Below, one piece after another: positions 1-6,863 of a DNA stretch of 64,000 nucleotides. A program made the position numbers and the translations under genes. Origin of the DNA: Oscillospiraceae bacterium (GTDB taxonomy: Bacteria > Bacillota > Clostridia > Oscillospirales > Ruminococcaceae); NCBI GenBank assembly GCA_015066115.1, contig SVOZ01000008.1, forward strand, positions 1 through 64,000. The letters run 5' to 3'. The notes under the pieces are model-generated. The model was not told the DNA's origin. It saw only the letters and a program-made list of their open reading frames with translations, and ran no database searches. Every line of letters begins with the position of its first letter. The first letter of the stretch is position 1.

Positions 1-135
1 ACCATAAATGGTTTCGTAGAGCCAAGCGAGCATGGCCTCAAATATACTGTTGGCGAGTGCATCACTGATACCTTCAAAAGTACCGCCAATGGCATCGCCT
101 ATGCCACTGATAATATCTCCGAGCCATTCAAACAT
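1..135 (-). CDS. Conjugal transfer TrbL/VirB6-like membrane protein, N-terminus only (partial)
   Basis: Only the first 45 codons lie in the window; the gene runs off the left edge. It starts at ATG 135 after a good Shine-Dalgarno (AGGAGG, 10 nt upstream). The visible part begins MFEWLGDIISGIGDAIGG and is a glycine-rich amphipathic opening like that of TrbL/VirB6-type channel proteins of Gram-positive conjugative elements. It follows the VirB2/TrbC-like gene and one small gene on the same strand, the order expected in a mating-pore module. The family call is inferred from context and the N-terminus only. Confidence 0.5.
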   Translation of the reverse strand, partial: MFEWLGDIISGIGDAIGGTFEGISDALANSIFEAMLAWLYETIYG

Positions 136-151
136 AAGCCGCTAACCTCCT

Positions 152-559
152 TTACTTGAACTGCATGGCAAGGCTGTCTTCCTGAAACATCCCGATATAA
201 TCAAGTACCGTATCCGCAATATTTGCCTTTTCGGTGATGGATATGGGTGTATACCAATATGCCTTTCCGGTGCTTTCTTCCCACATGTATGGGTTGACCT
301 TATCAGAGCATTTGGTGAATTTCGGGCCGATAATATCGCCGAAGAGCATCGTTTCCTTATCCACCACTCCGTCAGTTCGGTTGAGGATGGATACCTGAAT
401 TGCATCGTAGTGCTTGGATATATGAGTGGAGATGAATTGAGCTTTTACGAGCAGATCATCATCCAGTTTGCCAAGCATGGTTCTGCCGACAAATTGAGCA
501 TTGCTGATATTCTCGGCATCGCCAAACATTTGTCGGAGTTCGCCTTCAAAAAAGTTCAT
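152..559 (-). CDS. Conserved conjugative-element protein of unknown function (135 aa)
   Basis: Soluble 135-residue protein with no signal peptide or membrane segment, starting at ATG 559 after AGGGGG. It contains a Lys/Asp/Trp-rich stretch near the C-terminus (NPYMWEESTGKAYWY). It lies 12 nt downstream of the VirB2/TrbC-like gene and just upstream of the TrbL-like gene, so it is very likely co-transcribed with the conjugation machinery. I do not recognise the family; a structural or regulatory role in transfer is only an inference from position. Confidence 0.65.
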   Translation of the reverse strand: MNFFEGELRQMFGDAENISNAQFVGRTMLGKLDDDLLVKAQFISTHISKHYDAIQVSILNRTDGVVDKETMLFGDIIGPKFTKCSDKVNPYMWEESTGKAYWYTPISITEKANIADTVLDYIGMFQEDSLAMQFK

Positions 560-571
560 GCCGACACCCCC

Positions 572-904
572 TTAGATGATCGTCCAGATATAAAGGGGCG
601 CAGTAAGAGTAAAGATAAGGCATGCAAACAGAATCGCAGGTGCGGTAAATTCGAACTGACCGTGCTTTCTGTAGTCGAAGTATGCCGTACCAACCTTCAC
701 GAAGAAGAGGATGGCGAGGATCATATCAACCACAGGAAAGACCACGTTGTTGACTACCGTCTTAACCTGCTCTTTTGCCGTATTCCAAGTGCTTTCGATA
801 GCACCTGCCACATCTCCGGCGGCAAAAGCAGTCATGGAGAATGCGGAGAGAATGAGTGTCACCATAGCGACACAGAGAAGAATTCTTACAATTTTCTTAT
901 TCAT
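572..904 (-). CDS. VirB2/TrbC-like pilin-type membrane protein of the conjugation module (DUF3852-like)
   Basis: About 110 aa starting at ATG 904 (GGAGG 8 nt upstream), preferred over the upstream in-frame start at 943 that lacks a ribosome site. It has a signal peptide (MNKKIVRILLCVAMVTLILS, then AFA), a short soluble part, and two hydrophobic helices separated by a charged loop (YFDYRKHGQFEF). This small pre-pilin layout is typical of VirB2/TrbC subunits that build the mating channel. The start overlaps the 3' end of the preceding gene by 8 nt, indicating a tight operon. The assignment to DUF3852 is from memory of the family. Confidence 0.7.
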   Translation of the reverse strand: MNKKIVRILLCVAMVTLILSAFSMTAFAAGDVAGAIESTWNTAKEQVKTVVNNVVFPVVDMILAILFFVKVGTAYFDYRKHGQFEFTAPAILFACLIFTLTAPLYIWTII

Positions 905-1241
905 GCGTAATACCTCCAATTTTCTTACGGATTTCTTTTTCACTTACATAACGAGTTTTGATGTTGAGGTGTTTGCAGAATTGTATTTCCTGTTTCATCC
1001 CCTCGGTAACGGTCTGACCGAACACCCACAGTTCATCGCAGAACCAAAGCATACCGAGTCCGGCGGCTAACCCGATTTCTCTTTCTTTCTGATCGTTATC
1101 GTCAAGGCAGAGTGCATAAAAATGTGGCACGACCGGAGCCGTGCCACACATTAATGCGTATCGGGTATATCGCTTCACTCTTTCGAGGTTGCCCTCAACA
1201 TCACCACCGAGAGGAGCGCAGATATACACCTTTTTCATCAT
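897..1241 (-). CDS. Nucleoside 2-deoxyribosyltransferase-like protein (DUF4406/DUF7768 type)
   Basis: A 114-residue protein opening with YICAPLGG, then PVVPHFYAL, ER..GL and CDELWVFG, followed by GM..E. This motif order is that of the small deoxyribosyltransferase-like Rossmannoid proteins common on phages and conjugative elements; the CDELWVFG strand-loop and the following Glu are the most diagnostic part. Its substrate is unknown; members are thought to handle nucleotides or nucleotide signals. It starts inside the stop codon of the upstream surface-protein remnant and overlaps the VirB2-like gene, so it belongs to the leftward operon. Confidence 0.65.
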   Translation of the reverse strand: MMKKVYICAPLGGDVEGNLERVKRYTRYALMCGTAPVVPHFYALCLDDNDQKEREIGLAAGLGMLWFCDELWVFGQTVTEGMKQEIQFCKHLNIKTRYVSEKEIRKKIGGITHE

Positions 1242-1486
1242 TACTCGTCCTCATCTTCCTTCTTTCTCTTGAAGCCGATGATCACGGTAGCCACAAGACC
1301 GCCGAGCGCAATGGCAGCAAGACCAATCCAAAAGCCGAGGTTCGAGTTATCTCCGGTCTGAGGACTGTCGGGAACAGGAATCTTCTCATTAGTCATCGCT
1401 GCCTTAATGATCTGACCATCTTCCTTGATCTCGAAGGGATATTCCTCAGTGTTAGCATAGTATAGCACCCACAGCGATTTGGACAT
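1241..1486 (-). pseudogene. 3' remnant of a sortase-anchored CnaB/SpaA-type surface protein
   Basis: The 81-codon frame is only the end of a larger protein: a short piece of beta-sandwich (EEYPFEIKEDGQIIKA), a spacer, the sorting motif SPQTGD, a hydrophobic helix and a basic tail (FKRKKEDEDE). This is a complete cell-wall sorting signal with no signal peptide or adhesin body in front of it. The frame's first codons overlap the 3' end of the next upstream fragment in another frame. I read this as the product of a deletion that removed most of a pilin-like gene. It could be translated as a small membrane peptide, but without a signal peptide it would not be a working anchor. Confidence 0.7.
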
Positions 1487-1712
1487 CTTCGAGTGTATCC
1501 GTTTCCTTGAATATCAAGGCAAGATGACTGCCAAAGTCGTTTTCTGAGTAGAGTTTCACTTGAATAGCATCTTCCTCGTTATCCGTCAACGGAATGCGAT
1601 GGGGGCCTTTGCTAATTCCGATTGTGTCGAGCTGCTGATGAAGTGTAAAATAGTTGATCGGAAACTCTGCGATTAAGGTTTCGCCTTTGTGAGTTATAAT
1701 TGCATTAATCAT
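1452..1712 (-). pseudogene. 5' remnant of a conjugative-element accessory protein (antirestriction/ArdA-like family suspected)
   Basis: The frame starts well (ATG 1712 after AGGAG) and reads MINAIITHKGETLIAEFPIN, then a conserved-looking stretch around VKLYSENDFGSHLALIFKE. It stops at 86 codons, and the last ten or so (VQIAVGAILC) come from DNA that in another frame encodes the surface-protein end. From memory, proteins with this N-terminus on Clostridia conjugative elements are considerably longer and are often annotated as antirestriction-like, so this is probably a truncated gene. Function is uncertain. Confidence 0.55.
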
Positions 1713-1724
1713 TTCGTTTCTCCT

Positions 1725-2462
1725 TTACTGATTCATTGTCATGCCGTTGCCCATTTCTTGAGCTTCTGTGATATCGGTTAGGTACTTAGGATCCACAATC
1801 ACTTCCGACTCGTTTCTGCCATTAAAAAAAGCAAGGATATGTTCCTTGCTGATTTGAGCTTCGTATACAGTTCCTTCTTCACCAAACCGATGGGCAAACC
1901 ATTCAGCCGTCTGATAGTCGGTTGTCCACGAAAGAGCTTTTATGTTCTTTGCGTTATATGAGGTAACGCCACGATAGATTGTTACGGTATCATCGAAGCT
2001 GTCGAACATTTCTCTTTCTTCACCGTCCATCAGAATTGATTGGTCGGCTTTTTTGAACATATCCACAAGGCTTTTCTTGACGAAGTTCTTATCCATGTTT
2101 GGATTTTCTGAACGGATCCACGCATCTGCCAATATTTCAGAAAAGTCCTTTTGCGACAGATGGGGTTCTGCGAGGCTGAGGAATGAAAGTGCGTATGGTT
2201 TGTTTAGCATCATATAAATGTGATAGGCATTTTTGGCTTGGTCGATCTGCTTCGCCATCAACCCACGCCACGCACTCAGATTCTCATCTCCTTGAGTGAT
2301 ATCCAACATTGCGAGTCCGTTTTCGGTTGGAGCTTCCACCATTCCACTTGATGTGAATGGGTGCTGAACAATCACGGGTGAGTAGTCGGTCAGATGGATG
2401 TCGAGCATAAGCAATGCTTTCGCCACTGATTTCACACCTGCCATATTGGTTTCTTTTCTCAT
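1725..2462 (-). CDS. Putative ADP-ribosyltransferase-fold protein on the conjugative element
   Basis: 245 aa from ATG 2462 (AAAGGAGG 8 nt upstream). The N-terminal half is helical. The C-terminal half shows the ordered R-S-E pattern of ADP-ribosyltransferase folds: VTIYRGV (Arg), then ALSWTTD (Ser-Trp-Thr-Thr), then, after VYEAQISKEHILAFF, the acidic motif RNESEVIVDP. The order, spacing and hydrophobic contexts fit the fold, but catalytic activity is not proven. No signal peptide, so it would act in the cytoplasm of donor or recipient. It lies at the outer edge of the element behind its own leader terminator, as accessory cargo often does. Alternative: an uncharacterised ICE protein with a coincidental pattern. 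Confidence 0.55.
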   Translation of the reverse strand: MRKETNMAGVKSVAKALLMLDIHLTDYSPVIVQHPFTSSGMVEAPTENGLAMLDITQGDENLSAWRGLMAKQIDQAKNAYHIYMMLNKPYALSFLSLAEPHLSQKDFSEILADAWIRSENPNMDKNFVKKSLVDMFKKADQSILMDGEEREMFDSFDDTVTIYRGVTSYNAKNIKALSWTTDYQTAEWFAHRFGEEGTVYEAQISKEHILAFFNGRNESEVIVDPKYLTDITEAQEMGNGMTMNQ

Positions 2463-2793
2463 GCTGTAAACCTCCTTTCGTTGAAAATAAAAAAAGGCGA
2501 ACCACCCGATGATTCGAGCAGTTCGCCTTCACGACTATTGAACAATTTCCAATTTGGAAACACTTGACTTTATTCTGTTGTAGAGTTATACTGATGGTGT
2601 CAAATGAATATGAAATCGACCACACGAATCCTCAAAAGATTTCGGGTGGTCGTTGTATTTTGACCCTATATTTGACCACTTCTACGCACAGAAGAGGTGG
2701 AAATAATGGAAATAATAGAGCAGAAACGATGCAAAAACCGACCAAAAAGGGCAGAAATAACGCTTTCTTAGCAGAAAAACGTTTGACCGCGGC
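2463..2793. other. Gene-free end of the conjugative element with inverted and direct repeats
   Basis: No convincing gene. Beside the terminator at 2486-2531 there is a dyad at about 2624-2660 (outer arms CGACCAC / GTGGTCG, inner arms CGAATC / GATTTCG). Three direct copies of TTTGACC occur at 2659-2665, 2671-2677 and 2782-2788. The last lies 5 nt before the tRNA fragment. Such repeats near an integration end are typical of recombinase arm-binding sites; that role is inferred. Confidence 0.45.
2486..2531 (-). terminator. Leader terminator/attenuator before the ADP-ribosyltransferase-like gene
   Basis: Reading leftward, arms AAGGCGAAC and GTTCGCCTT enclose an 18-nt loop and are followed by a run of eight T. 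The hairpin ends about 24 nt before ATG 2462, leaving only the ribosome site between. A terminator so close to the start either isolates the gene from upstream transcription or acts as an attenuator. Confidence 0.65.
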
Positions 2794-2838
2794 TTTGGGA
2801 CCATCAGGCCGCAGGTTCGATCCCTGTCACTCGGACCA
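2794..2838 (+). tRNA. 3' fragment of tRNA-Pro(UGG): likely attachment site of the element
   Basis: The sequence reads as the 3' part of a tRNA from the anticodon loop on: loop TTTGGGA (T33, anticodon TGG, G37), 3' anticodon stem CCATC, variable AGGCC, T stem-loop GCAGG-TTCGATC-CCTGT, acceptor strand CACTCGG, discriminator A and encoded CCA. The 27-31 strand, D arm and 5' acceptor strand are absent; the bases before position 2794 do not pair with CCATC. A tRNA 3' end adjoining conjugation genes is the classic footprint of tRNA-targeted integration. The intact tRNA would be at the element's other end, beyond the window. Confidence 0.75.
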
Positions 2839-2878
2839 AAAATCCTCTGAAACCGAAAGGGTTTCGGAGGATTTTTAT
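2839..2878 (+). terminator. Terminator of the disrupted tRNA-Pro gene
   Basis: Arms AAATCCTCTGAAACC and GGTTTCGGAGGATTT with one G-T pair, followed by T-rich DNA. It starts directly after the encoded CCA, as expected for the native tRNA gene terminator. Confidence 0.8.
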
Positions 2879-2922
2879 TTTAGGAAGCAATTTGTCAGAT
2901 ATAGTGAGTTTTCACTTTTAAC

Positions 2923-2951
2923 TTGACTTTTTTCCCTAAAAAGTTTATACT
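2923..2951 (+). promoter_or_regulatory. Sigma-A-type promoter of the 2995-5064 cassette
   Basis: TTGACT (2923-2928), 17-nt spacer, TATACT (2946-2951); the gene starts 43 nt downstream with its own ribosome site. Confidence 0.7.
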
Positions 2952-2994
2952 ATAAAAGCGAGATATAATTATTATTATAATTTTGGAGGTTTTT

Positions 2995-3705
2995 ATGAAG
3001 CAACTGATGCCAAAAGAATTAGAAGATTTGCTGCATGAATATAATAACGCGAATAGCATGACTGATATACAGATCAAGGAAAAACTCGAAAAAATTATAG
3101 ATTGTTATACCGAATGTACATCAGAAGAAAGAGCTTTTACAGATGCGATTACAGTTTTGTTTTGTAGAACAATTGGTTTATTGAGGAAACAGCTTTCGGC
3201 AGATCGGGCTGCCGCAGATATACCTCGGGATCCTGACGATCAATCAGATCACAATTTTTTATCCTATCATACCGATTTATATTATAACGATGTTCCTTTT
3301 GCCGACGGAAACGCATTACGCATTGCTTTTTACAATTATTTTCGTAACAAAAAAAAGAAAAATGGTATAGAGTTGGTGGAGTATCCTGAAATTCAATCAC
3401 TTGATGAATTAAAAGGAGAGTCTGTTAACTCGACGATGCGCGATTATGTGGCCAGAATCCAAACTTTTGCAAATGGATATCTTATGGAGATTCCCCGAAT
3501 CGCAGAGATTTGGCACCGTGAAATCAACAACACCCCTATCGACCCCATTTTATTTACATACAAGCATTTGGAATTGATATTGGCCAGCTTCGAAACAAAA
3601 GAATACAGCCTAACCGGTGAAAAAGTCCTAAATAAGCAAAAAAATAATATCCGTTCTGCGTTGAGAAAATTAAATGAATTTAAACGAGAGGTAGAAGCTC
3701 GTTAA
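2995..3705 (+). CDS. Unknown protein, first gene of a two-gene cassette
   Basis: 236 aa from ATG 2995 (GGAGG 7 nt upstream), chosen over an upstream in-frame start at 2983 that has no ribosome site. Mostly alpha-helical and charged, no signal peptide or membrane helix. An acidic linker (PRDPDDQSDH) divides an N-terminal helical part from a C-terminal part containing FYNYFRNKKKKNG and a long helical end (NKQKNNIRSALRKLNEF). I recognise no family. The next gene starts 24 nt downstream, so the two are co-transcribed. A + strand AT-rich pair beside an integration scar is a setting in which mobile-element cargo and defence cassettes are common; that is context only. Confidence 0.7.
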   Translation: MKQLMPKELEDLLHEYNNANSMTDIQIKEKLEKIIDCYTECTSEERAFTDAITVLFCRTIGLLRKQLSADRAAADIPRDPDDQSDHNFLSYHTDLYYNDVPFADGNALRIAFYNYFRNKKKKNGIELVEYPEIQSLDELKGESVNSTMRDYVARIQTFANGYLMEIPRIAEIWHREINNTPIDPILFTYKHLELILASFETKEYSLTGEKVLNKQKNNIRSALRKLNEFKREVEAR

Positions 3706-3729
3706 ACATGTTTATTTAAGGAGTTTAAA

Positions 3730-5064
3730 ATGACTATTACAGAATATTACAGCAATTACGCTACTAACAAACAATATGCCCCTTCGCTTTTTCATGGCAG
3801 TAGCATAACGATTGATGGTTTTTATGCCGACTGTATTTCAAAGCATATTGCAGATTCAGCATATATAGCCAACGCCCTGGAGTGGCATAAAATGCTTATG
3901 GAATATGTAGAAGAAAAAGATGCCATTTTTTGGGTAAGATATCACGAAAACGGACCTAAAAACAAAATTACAGGTCGCTACCAAACACGTCGTGCATGTA
4001 AAACTGTTTTTAACGATGGCTTTTCTTATGTGTTTGTTAGTAATTATGATGCCCATGAAATTTTCAACATGGTACGTTTAGGGGTTAAACCAGACCTAAA
4101 TGAATTTAAAAATCTTATGCAGAATCACGAGTTCCCTCTTCACTATGATGAGGGAAAAAGCTGTGAAGAGTCTGATATTTGTACATATCCTCATGTTGGG
4201 AATGTAAAGGGCGGCGTTCTCACTTATGGAAAGTGGTATTTGGCGCACATAATCGGTGTTAAATCTGATATATATGTCAATACGGCTACTAAAGAACAAT
4301 ATACAATAAACACCGAAAGATTATACCCCAGAGGCTCTTTATCGGATTGGCAAAAGGAAATGAGCCCTTGTGGAAAAGATATCATAGTAAGACGAATCAA
4401 TGACACACTTTCGTTAGATGAGAAAGCTGTTATTAAAGCACATTTCCTGCGTTTTGTTGATCCTTTAAACTATTACATCGTTCCGGGAGTCAAATATCAA
4501 AACAATAAATACGGTAAACAAATAGGCGAATCGGAATACTTAAATATTTACATGCGCGATAAATACGCCGGTATATACAAAGCGGAATACAAAAGCTTTG
4601 AAAACAAAGTTTTAGCTCCTTCAAAAGATGAGATATACATAACATATAACCCACCCTCTTTAGCAAAGAAAAAAAATAAAACTCCAAACCCCAAGGCGCC
4701 GGCTGTAAAATCTCTTGCTTATAAAATTGATTTAGCTAAAATTAGTGAACCGTATTTGAAGCAGTTTAAAGAAGGTGAAATTGCTGCTCAAGTCTTAGGC
4801 GCAATTCTAAAAAGCGGCAAGGTTTCAAAAACAGAAATTGATCAATTTAAAGACGCCGCAACCACAAAGGCAATTTTTGGTTTTGGAAAGCCTCTGCTAT
4901 CACCCACAAGAAAAGATGCTAAAGGTTATAACAGATATTATGACGAGCCGTTTGCCCTTTATGGTGAAATTCTCTATCTGTACAGTCAATGGCTTAACGG
5001 CCATAAAGAGCGTTTAATTAATTGGATCATTCAGTGGATAGCGAAAAACGGCAGTATAGTTTAA
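3730..5064 (+). CDS. Unknown protein, second gene of the cassette (possible divergent HNH-type nuclease)
   Basis: 444 aa from ATG 3730 (AAGGAG upstream). Soluble. The middle has a His/Cys-containing block: DAHEIF near residue 100, EFPLHYD and CEESDICTYPH near 140-160, GGVLTYGKWYLAHIIGV near 175, and AHFLRFVDPLNYYIVPG near 245. The AHI after a predicted beta strand and the later AH..RF..PLNYY are reminiscent of degenerate HNH endonucleases, but no standard CxxC/HNH finger is visible, so this is speculative. The C-terminal third (from about 310) is linked by KKKNKTPNPKAPA and ends in aromatic helices. Operon partner is the 2995 gene; a terminator follows. Confidence 0.65.
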   Translation: MTITEYYSNYATNKQYAPSLFHGSSITIDGFYADCISKHIADSAYIANALEWHKMLMEYVEEKDAIFWVRYHENGPKNKITGRYQTRRACKTVFNDGFSYVFVSNYDAHEIFNMVRLGVKPDLNEFKNLMQNHEFPLHYDEGKSCEESDICTYPHVGNVKGGVLTYGKWYLAHIIGVKSDIYVNTATKEQYTINTERLYPRGSLSDWQKEMSPCGKDIIVRRINDTLSLDEKAVIKAHFLRFVDPLNYYIVPGVKYQNNKYGKQIGESEYLNIYMRDKYAGIYKAEYKSFENKVLAPSKDEIYITYNPPSLAKKKNKTPNPKAPAVKSLAYKIDLAKISEPYLKQFKEGEIAAQVLGAILKSGKVSKTEIDQFKDAATTKAIFGFGKPLLSPTRKDAKGYNRYYDEPFALYGEILYLYSQWLNGHKERLINWIIQWIAKNGSIV

Positions 5065-5077
5065 TAGTTAAATATCG

Positions 5078-5117
5078 AAACAACCACCATATTGTTATAT
5101 GGATGGTTGTTTTTTTG
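5078..5117 (+). terminator. Terminator of the two-gene cassette
   Basis: Arms CAACCACCATAT and ATATGGATGGTTG (one mismatch) with a TGTT loop, followed by seven T. Confidence 0.8.
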
Positions 5118-5178
5118 CGTTAAAATAGCTAAAAAGAAAAATTTCACTAAAAAAATTTAAAAATTAGTGAAAAAGCAC

Positions 5179-5207
5179 TTTACAAATAGTGAAATCTATG
5201 TTATAAT
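5179..5207 (+). promoter_or_regulatory. Strong sigma-A-type promoter of the 5262-7268 genes
   Basis: TTTACA (5179-5184), exactly 17 nt, TATAAT (5202-5207). Upstream the DNA is very A/T-rich with AGTGAAA-like repeats (5166, 5187). A transcript would cover the short ORF at 5262 and the operon beginning at 5404. Confidence 0.75.
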
Positions 5208-5261
5208 GCCTTTGCAGTTTGAAAAAGTCTGGCTGTAAATCTTGTTTTGGGGGTATGAATT

Positions 5262-5348
5262 GTGGGAAAAAAGCTTGTTTGCGTTAAAGGTCACACTAAG
5301 TCCAATGGCGTTAAGGTTAAGTCACATCGACGTAGAAAAAATAAATAA
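5262..5348 (+). CDS. 28-residue basic peptide, GTG start
   Basis: GTG-initiated frame just behind a strong promoter, preceded by a G-rich stretch (TTGGGGG) about 8 nt upstream as a weak ribosome site. The product begins VGKKLVCVKGHTKSNG and ends VKSHRRRKNK. The SNG-VKVKSH-RR arrangement resembles the short repeat found at the end of phage and mobile-element proteins (T/S-x-G-x-x-V-x-x-H-x-R). It could be a real small protein, a leader peptide for the downstream operon, or a decayed gene end. It is too short for routine gene finding. Confidence 0.4.
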   Translation: MGKKLVCVKGHTKSNGVKVKSHRRRKNK

Positions 5349-5403
5349 GCTATCGGTGAAAACTTAAAAAAGCGTTACCAAGCATCCAAATAAGGAGGAC
5401 AAA

Positions 5404-5697
5404 ATGGAACTTAAAGATTTTATTGGAAAAACTGTTATTCGTGCGTCGGATAAAAAACGACTCTTTATTACCGAGATAACTTCCCCGGAAATAAAGGCAC
5501 AAACAGTTAAGCCCGATGCGTATGGACATCACTCCTGCTATTGCTGGAAAACTATCAACGGCGATCCTTTTTCAAACGGTTATCTTATATTTGAGGACAA
5601 AAAGTTGTTCGGGCCGTTTTCTCAGGCATATGAGGCGTACTGTCGCACTGAAGATGCATATTGGGAATCTTACAGTTACTGGATGAGAAGGGACTGA
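5404..5697 (+). CDS. Unknown small protein, first gene of a five-gene operon
   Basis: 97 aa from ATG 5404 after AGGAGG. Acidic and aromatic-rich at the C-terminus (YEAYCRTEDAYWESYSYW), no signal peptide or membrane helix. A His-His and Cys pair (GHHSCYCW) sits near residue 42. I do not recognise it. It is the first full-length gene behind the promoter at 5179-5207 and is followed after 6 nt by a DUF1810 protein. Confidence 0.65.
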   Translation: MELKDFIGKTVIRASDKKRLFITEITSPEIKAQTVKPDAYGHHSCYCWKTINGDPFSNGYLIFEDKKLFGPFSQAYEAYCRTEDAYWESYSYWMRRD

Positions 5698-5703
5698 TAA
5701 ATA

Positions 5704-6189
5704 ATGACCGACAGTATTTTAAAAAACGATCCTTTAAGACGATTCTTAAAAAGGCAAGACAAAATGTACGACATAGCTCTTGAGGAGATTACTCTCGGAA
5801 AGAAGCAGTCACATTGGATGTGGTATGTCTTCCCTCAAATAAGAGGGCTGGCAAAAAGTCGAAAGGCTTTTGTGTTTGGGATTGCGGATATTAATGAAGC
5901 TGCAGATTACCTTGCGCATCCTATTCTGGGCCCCCGATTGATTGCTTGTTGCAAGGCAATTCTAAAGCATAAAAACAAATCCGCTCAAGAAATTTTAGGT
6001 GGGCTTGATGCTATGAAGCTGCGGTCTTGTATGACTTTGTTTGCTATGACTAGCGAAGAAGTTTCTGTGTTTCACAAAGTGCTCCAACAATTTTTCGGCG
6101 ATGAAGCTGACCCTTTGACGGTTGAGCTTGTTACAGGGCAAATTATTGATGGAACACCTTTAAAATATCAATCCAATTTTATATCTTAA
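5704..6189 (+). CDS. DUF1810 family protein
   Basis: 161 aa. It shows the family's conserved blocks: FLKRQDKMYDIALEEI at the start, GKKQSHWMWYVFPQIRGL near residue 40, YLAHPILGPRL near 80, and MKLRSCMTLFAM near 115. DUF1810 proteins are small soluble helical proteins found sporadically in bacteria; their function is not established. The start at 5704 lies 6 nt after the previous stop. Its presence in an otherwise unrecognised operon gives the only family anchor for this cluster. Confidence 0.85.
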   Translation: MTDSILKNDPLRRFLKRQDKMYDIALEEITLGKKQSHWMWYVFPQIRGLAKSRKAFVFGIADINEAADYLAHPILGPRLIACCKAILKHKNKSAQEILGGLDAMKLRSCMTLFAMTSEEVSVFHKVLQQFFGDEADPLTVELVTGQIIDGTPLKYQSNFIS

Positions 6190-6207
6190 AACAAAGGAGA
6201 GTTAATT

Positions 6208-6396
6208 ATGAGCTTCTATGGAAAATGGGAAACCTGGAAAATTGTTTATCTGCCTAAGGTGATGAATGGCGGCATGCGTGGAGTTGCATTTGTAGAAGCA
6301 GGCGACCGCCACCACGCAATGCATACTTTTCAGCAGCAATACGCCGGACAGTATTTTACGGTTGAATCCTGCGAGAAATTAAACGGAGGTAAATGA
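6208..6396 (+). CDS. Unknown 62-residue protein
   Basis: Good ribosome site (AAAGGAG) before ATG 6208. The protein begins MSFYGKWETWKIVYLPKV, followed by a His-rich turn (GDRHHAMHTFQQQY). Soluble and compact. Only 1 nt separates its stop from the next gene, so translation is likely coupled. No family recognised. Confidence 0.6.
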   Translation: MSFYGKWETWKIVYLPKVMNGGMRGVAFVEAGDRHHAMHTFQQQYAGQYFTVESCEKLNGGK

Positions 6397-6397
6397 A

Positions 6398-6850
6398 ATG
6401 GGTTTTGGCCATCTCGAAACACTCTCTATCCAATGGAAACAATTAGCCGCAAAAGCAAAAAACTCACAACACATTGCATATTCGGAGCTGTTGGAAGTTT
6501 TCAAAGCGACTCATAAGGCGGTCAGTTCGTTACACGAGACTAATTTAGTTCCCCGAAAAGCTTGTCAGGTTATTATGCTGATGGATGAGTTTACTTACTA
6601 TGCTGCAATGATGGATGAAAACTATCTTGGTGATATTTGTTCGGGTCTATACTATTTAAACTACGCTTTGAAAAACGAGTTCTTCAAAGGAAAATACCAA
6701 TCTGAATTTTTCCTTGGTCCAAAGACATCTCAAATCAAACAATATGTGCTGGATATTGAGAATATCGGTCTGGATGATTTTGTTCGTTTTCTGAAGGACC
6801 AACTCGGTAAAGATTACAACGATGTTGTGCTGGCAAACAATAAAAAATAA
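6398..6850 (+). CDS. Unknown helical protein, paralogue A of a tandem pair
   Basis: 150 aa, mostly helical. It shares a clear pattern with its downstream neighbour: a leucine/tryptophan helix (L..L...W.QL), a second helix ending in a short HE/HN turn (AVSSLHETNLVPRKA), and MDEFTYYAAMMDE. The ribosome site (GGAGG) lies inside the end of the previous gene. The two copies are clearly diverged duplicates, which usually marks paired subunits or a toxin/immunity-like diversification; which of these applies cannot be told here. Confidence 0.65.
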   Translation: MGFGHLETLSIQWKQLAAKAKNSQHIAYSELLEVFKATHKAVSSLHETNLVPRKACQVIMLMDEFTYYAAMMDENYLGDICSGLYYLNYALKNEFFKGKYQSEFFLGPKTSQIKQYVLDIENIGLDDFVRFLKDQLGKDYNDVVLANNKK

Positions 6851-6863
6851 CGGGAGTAAAATT

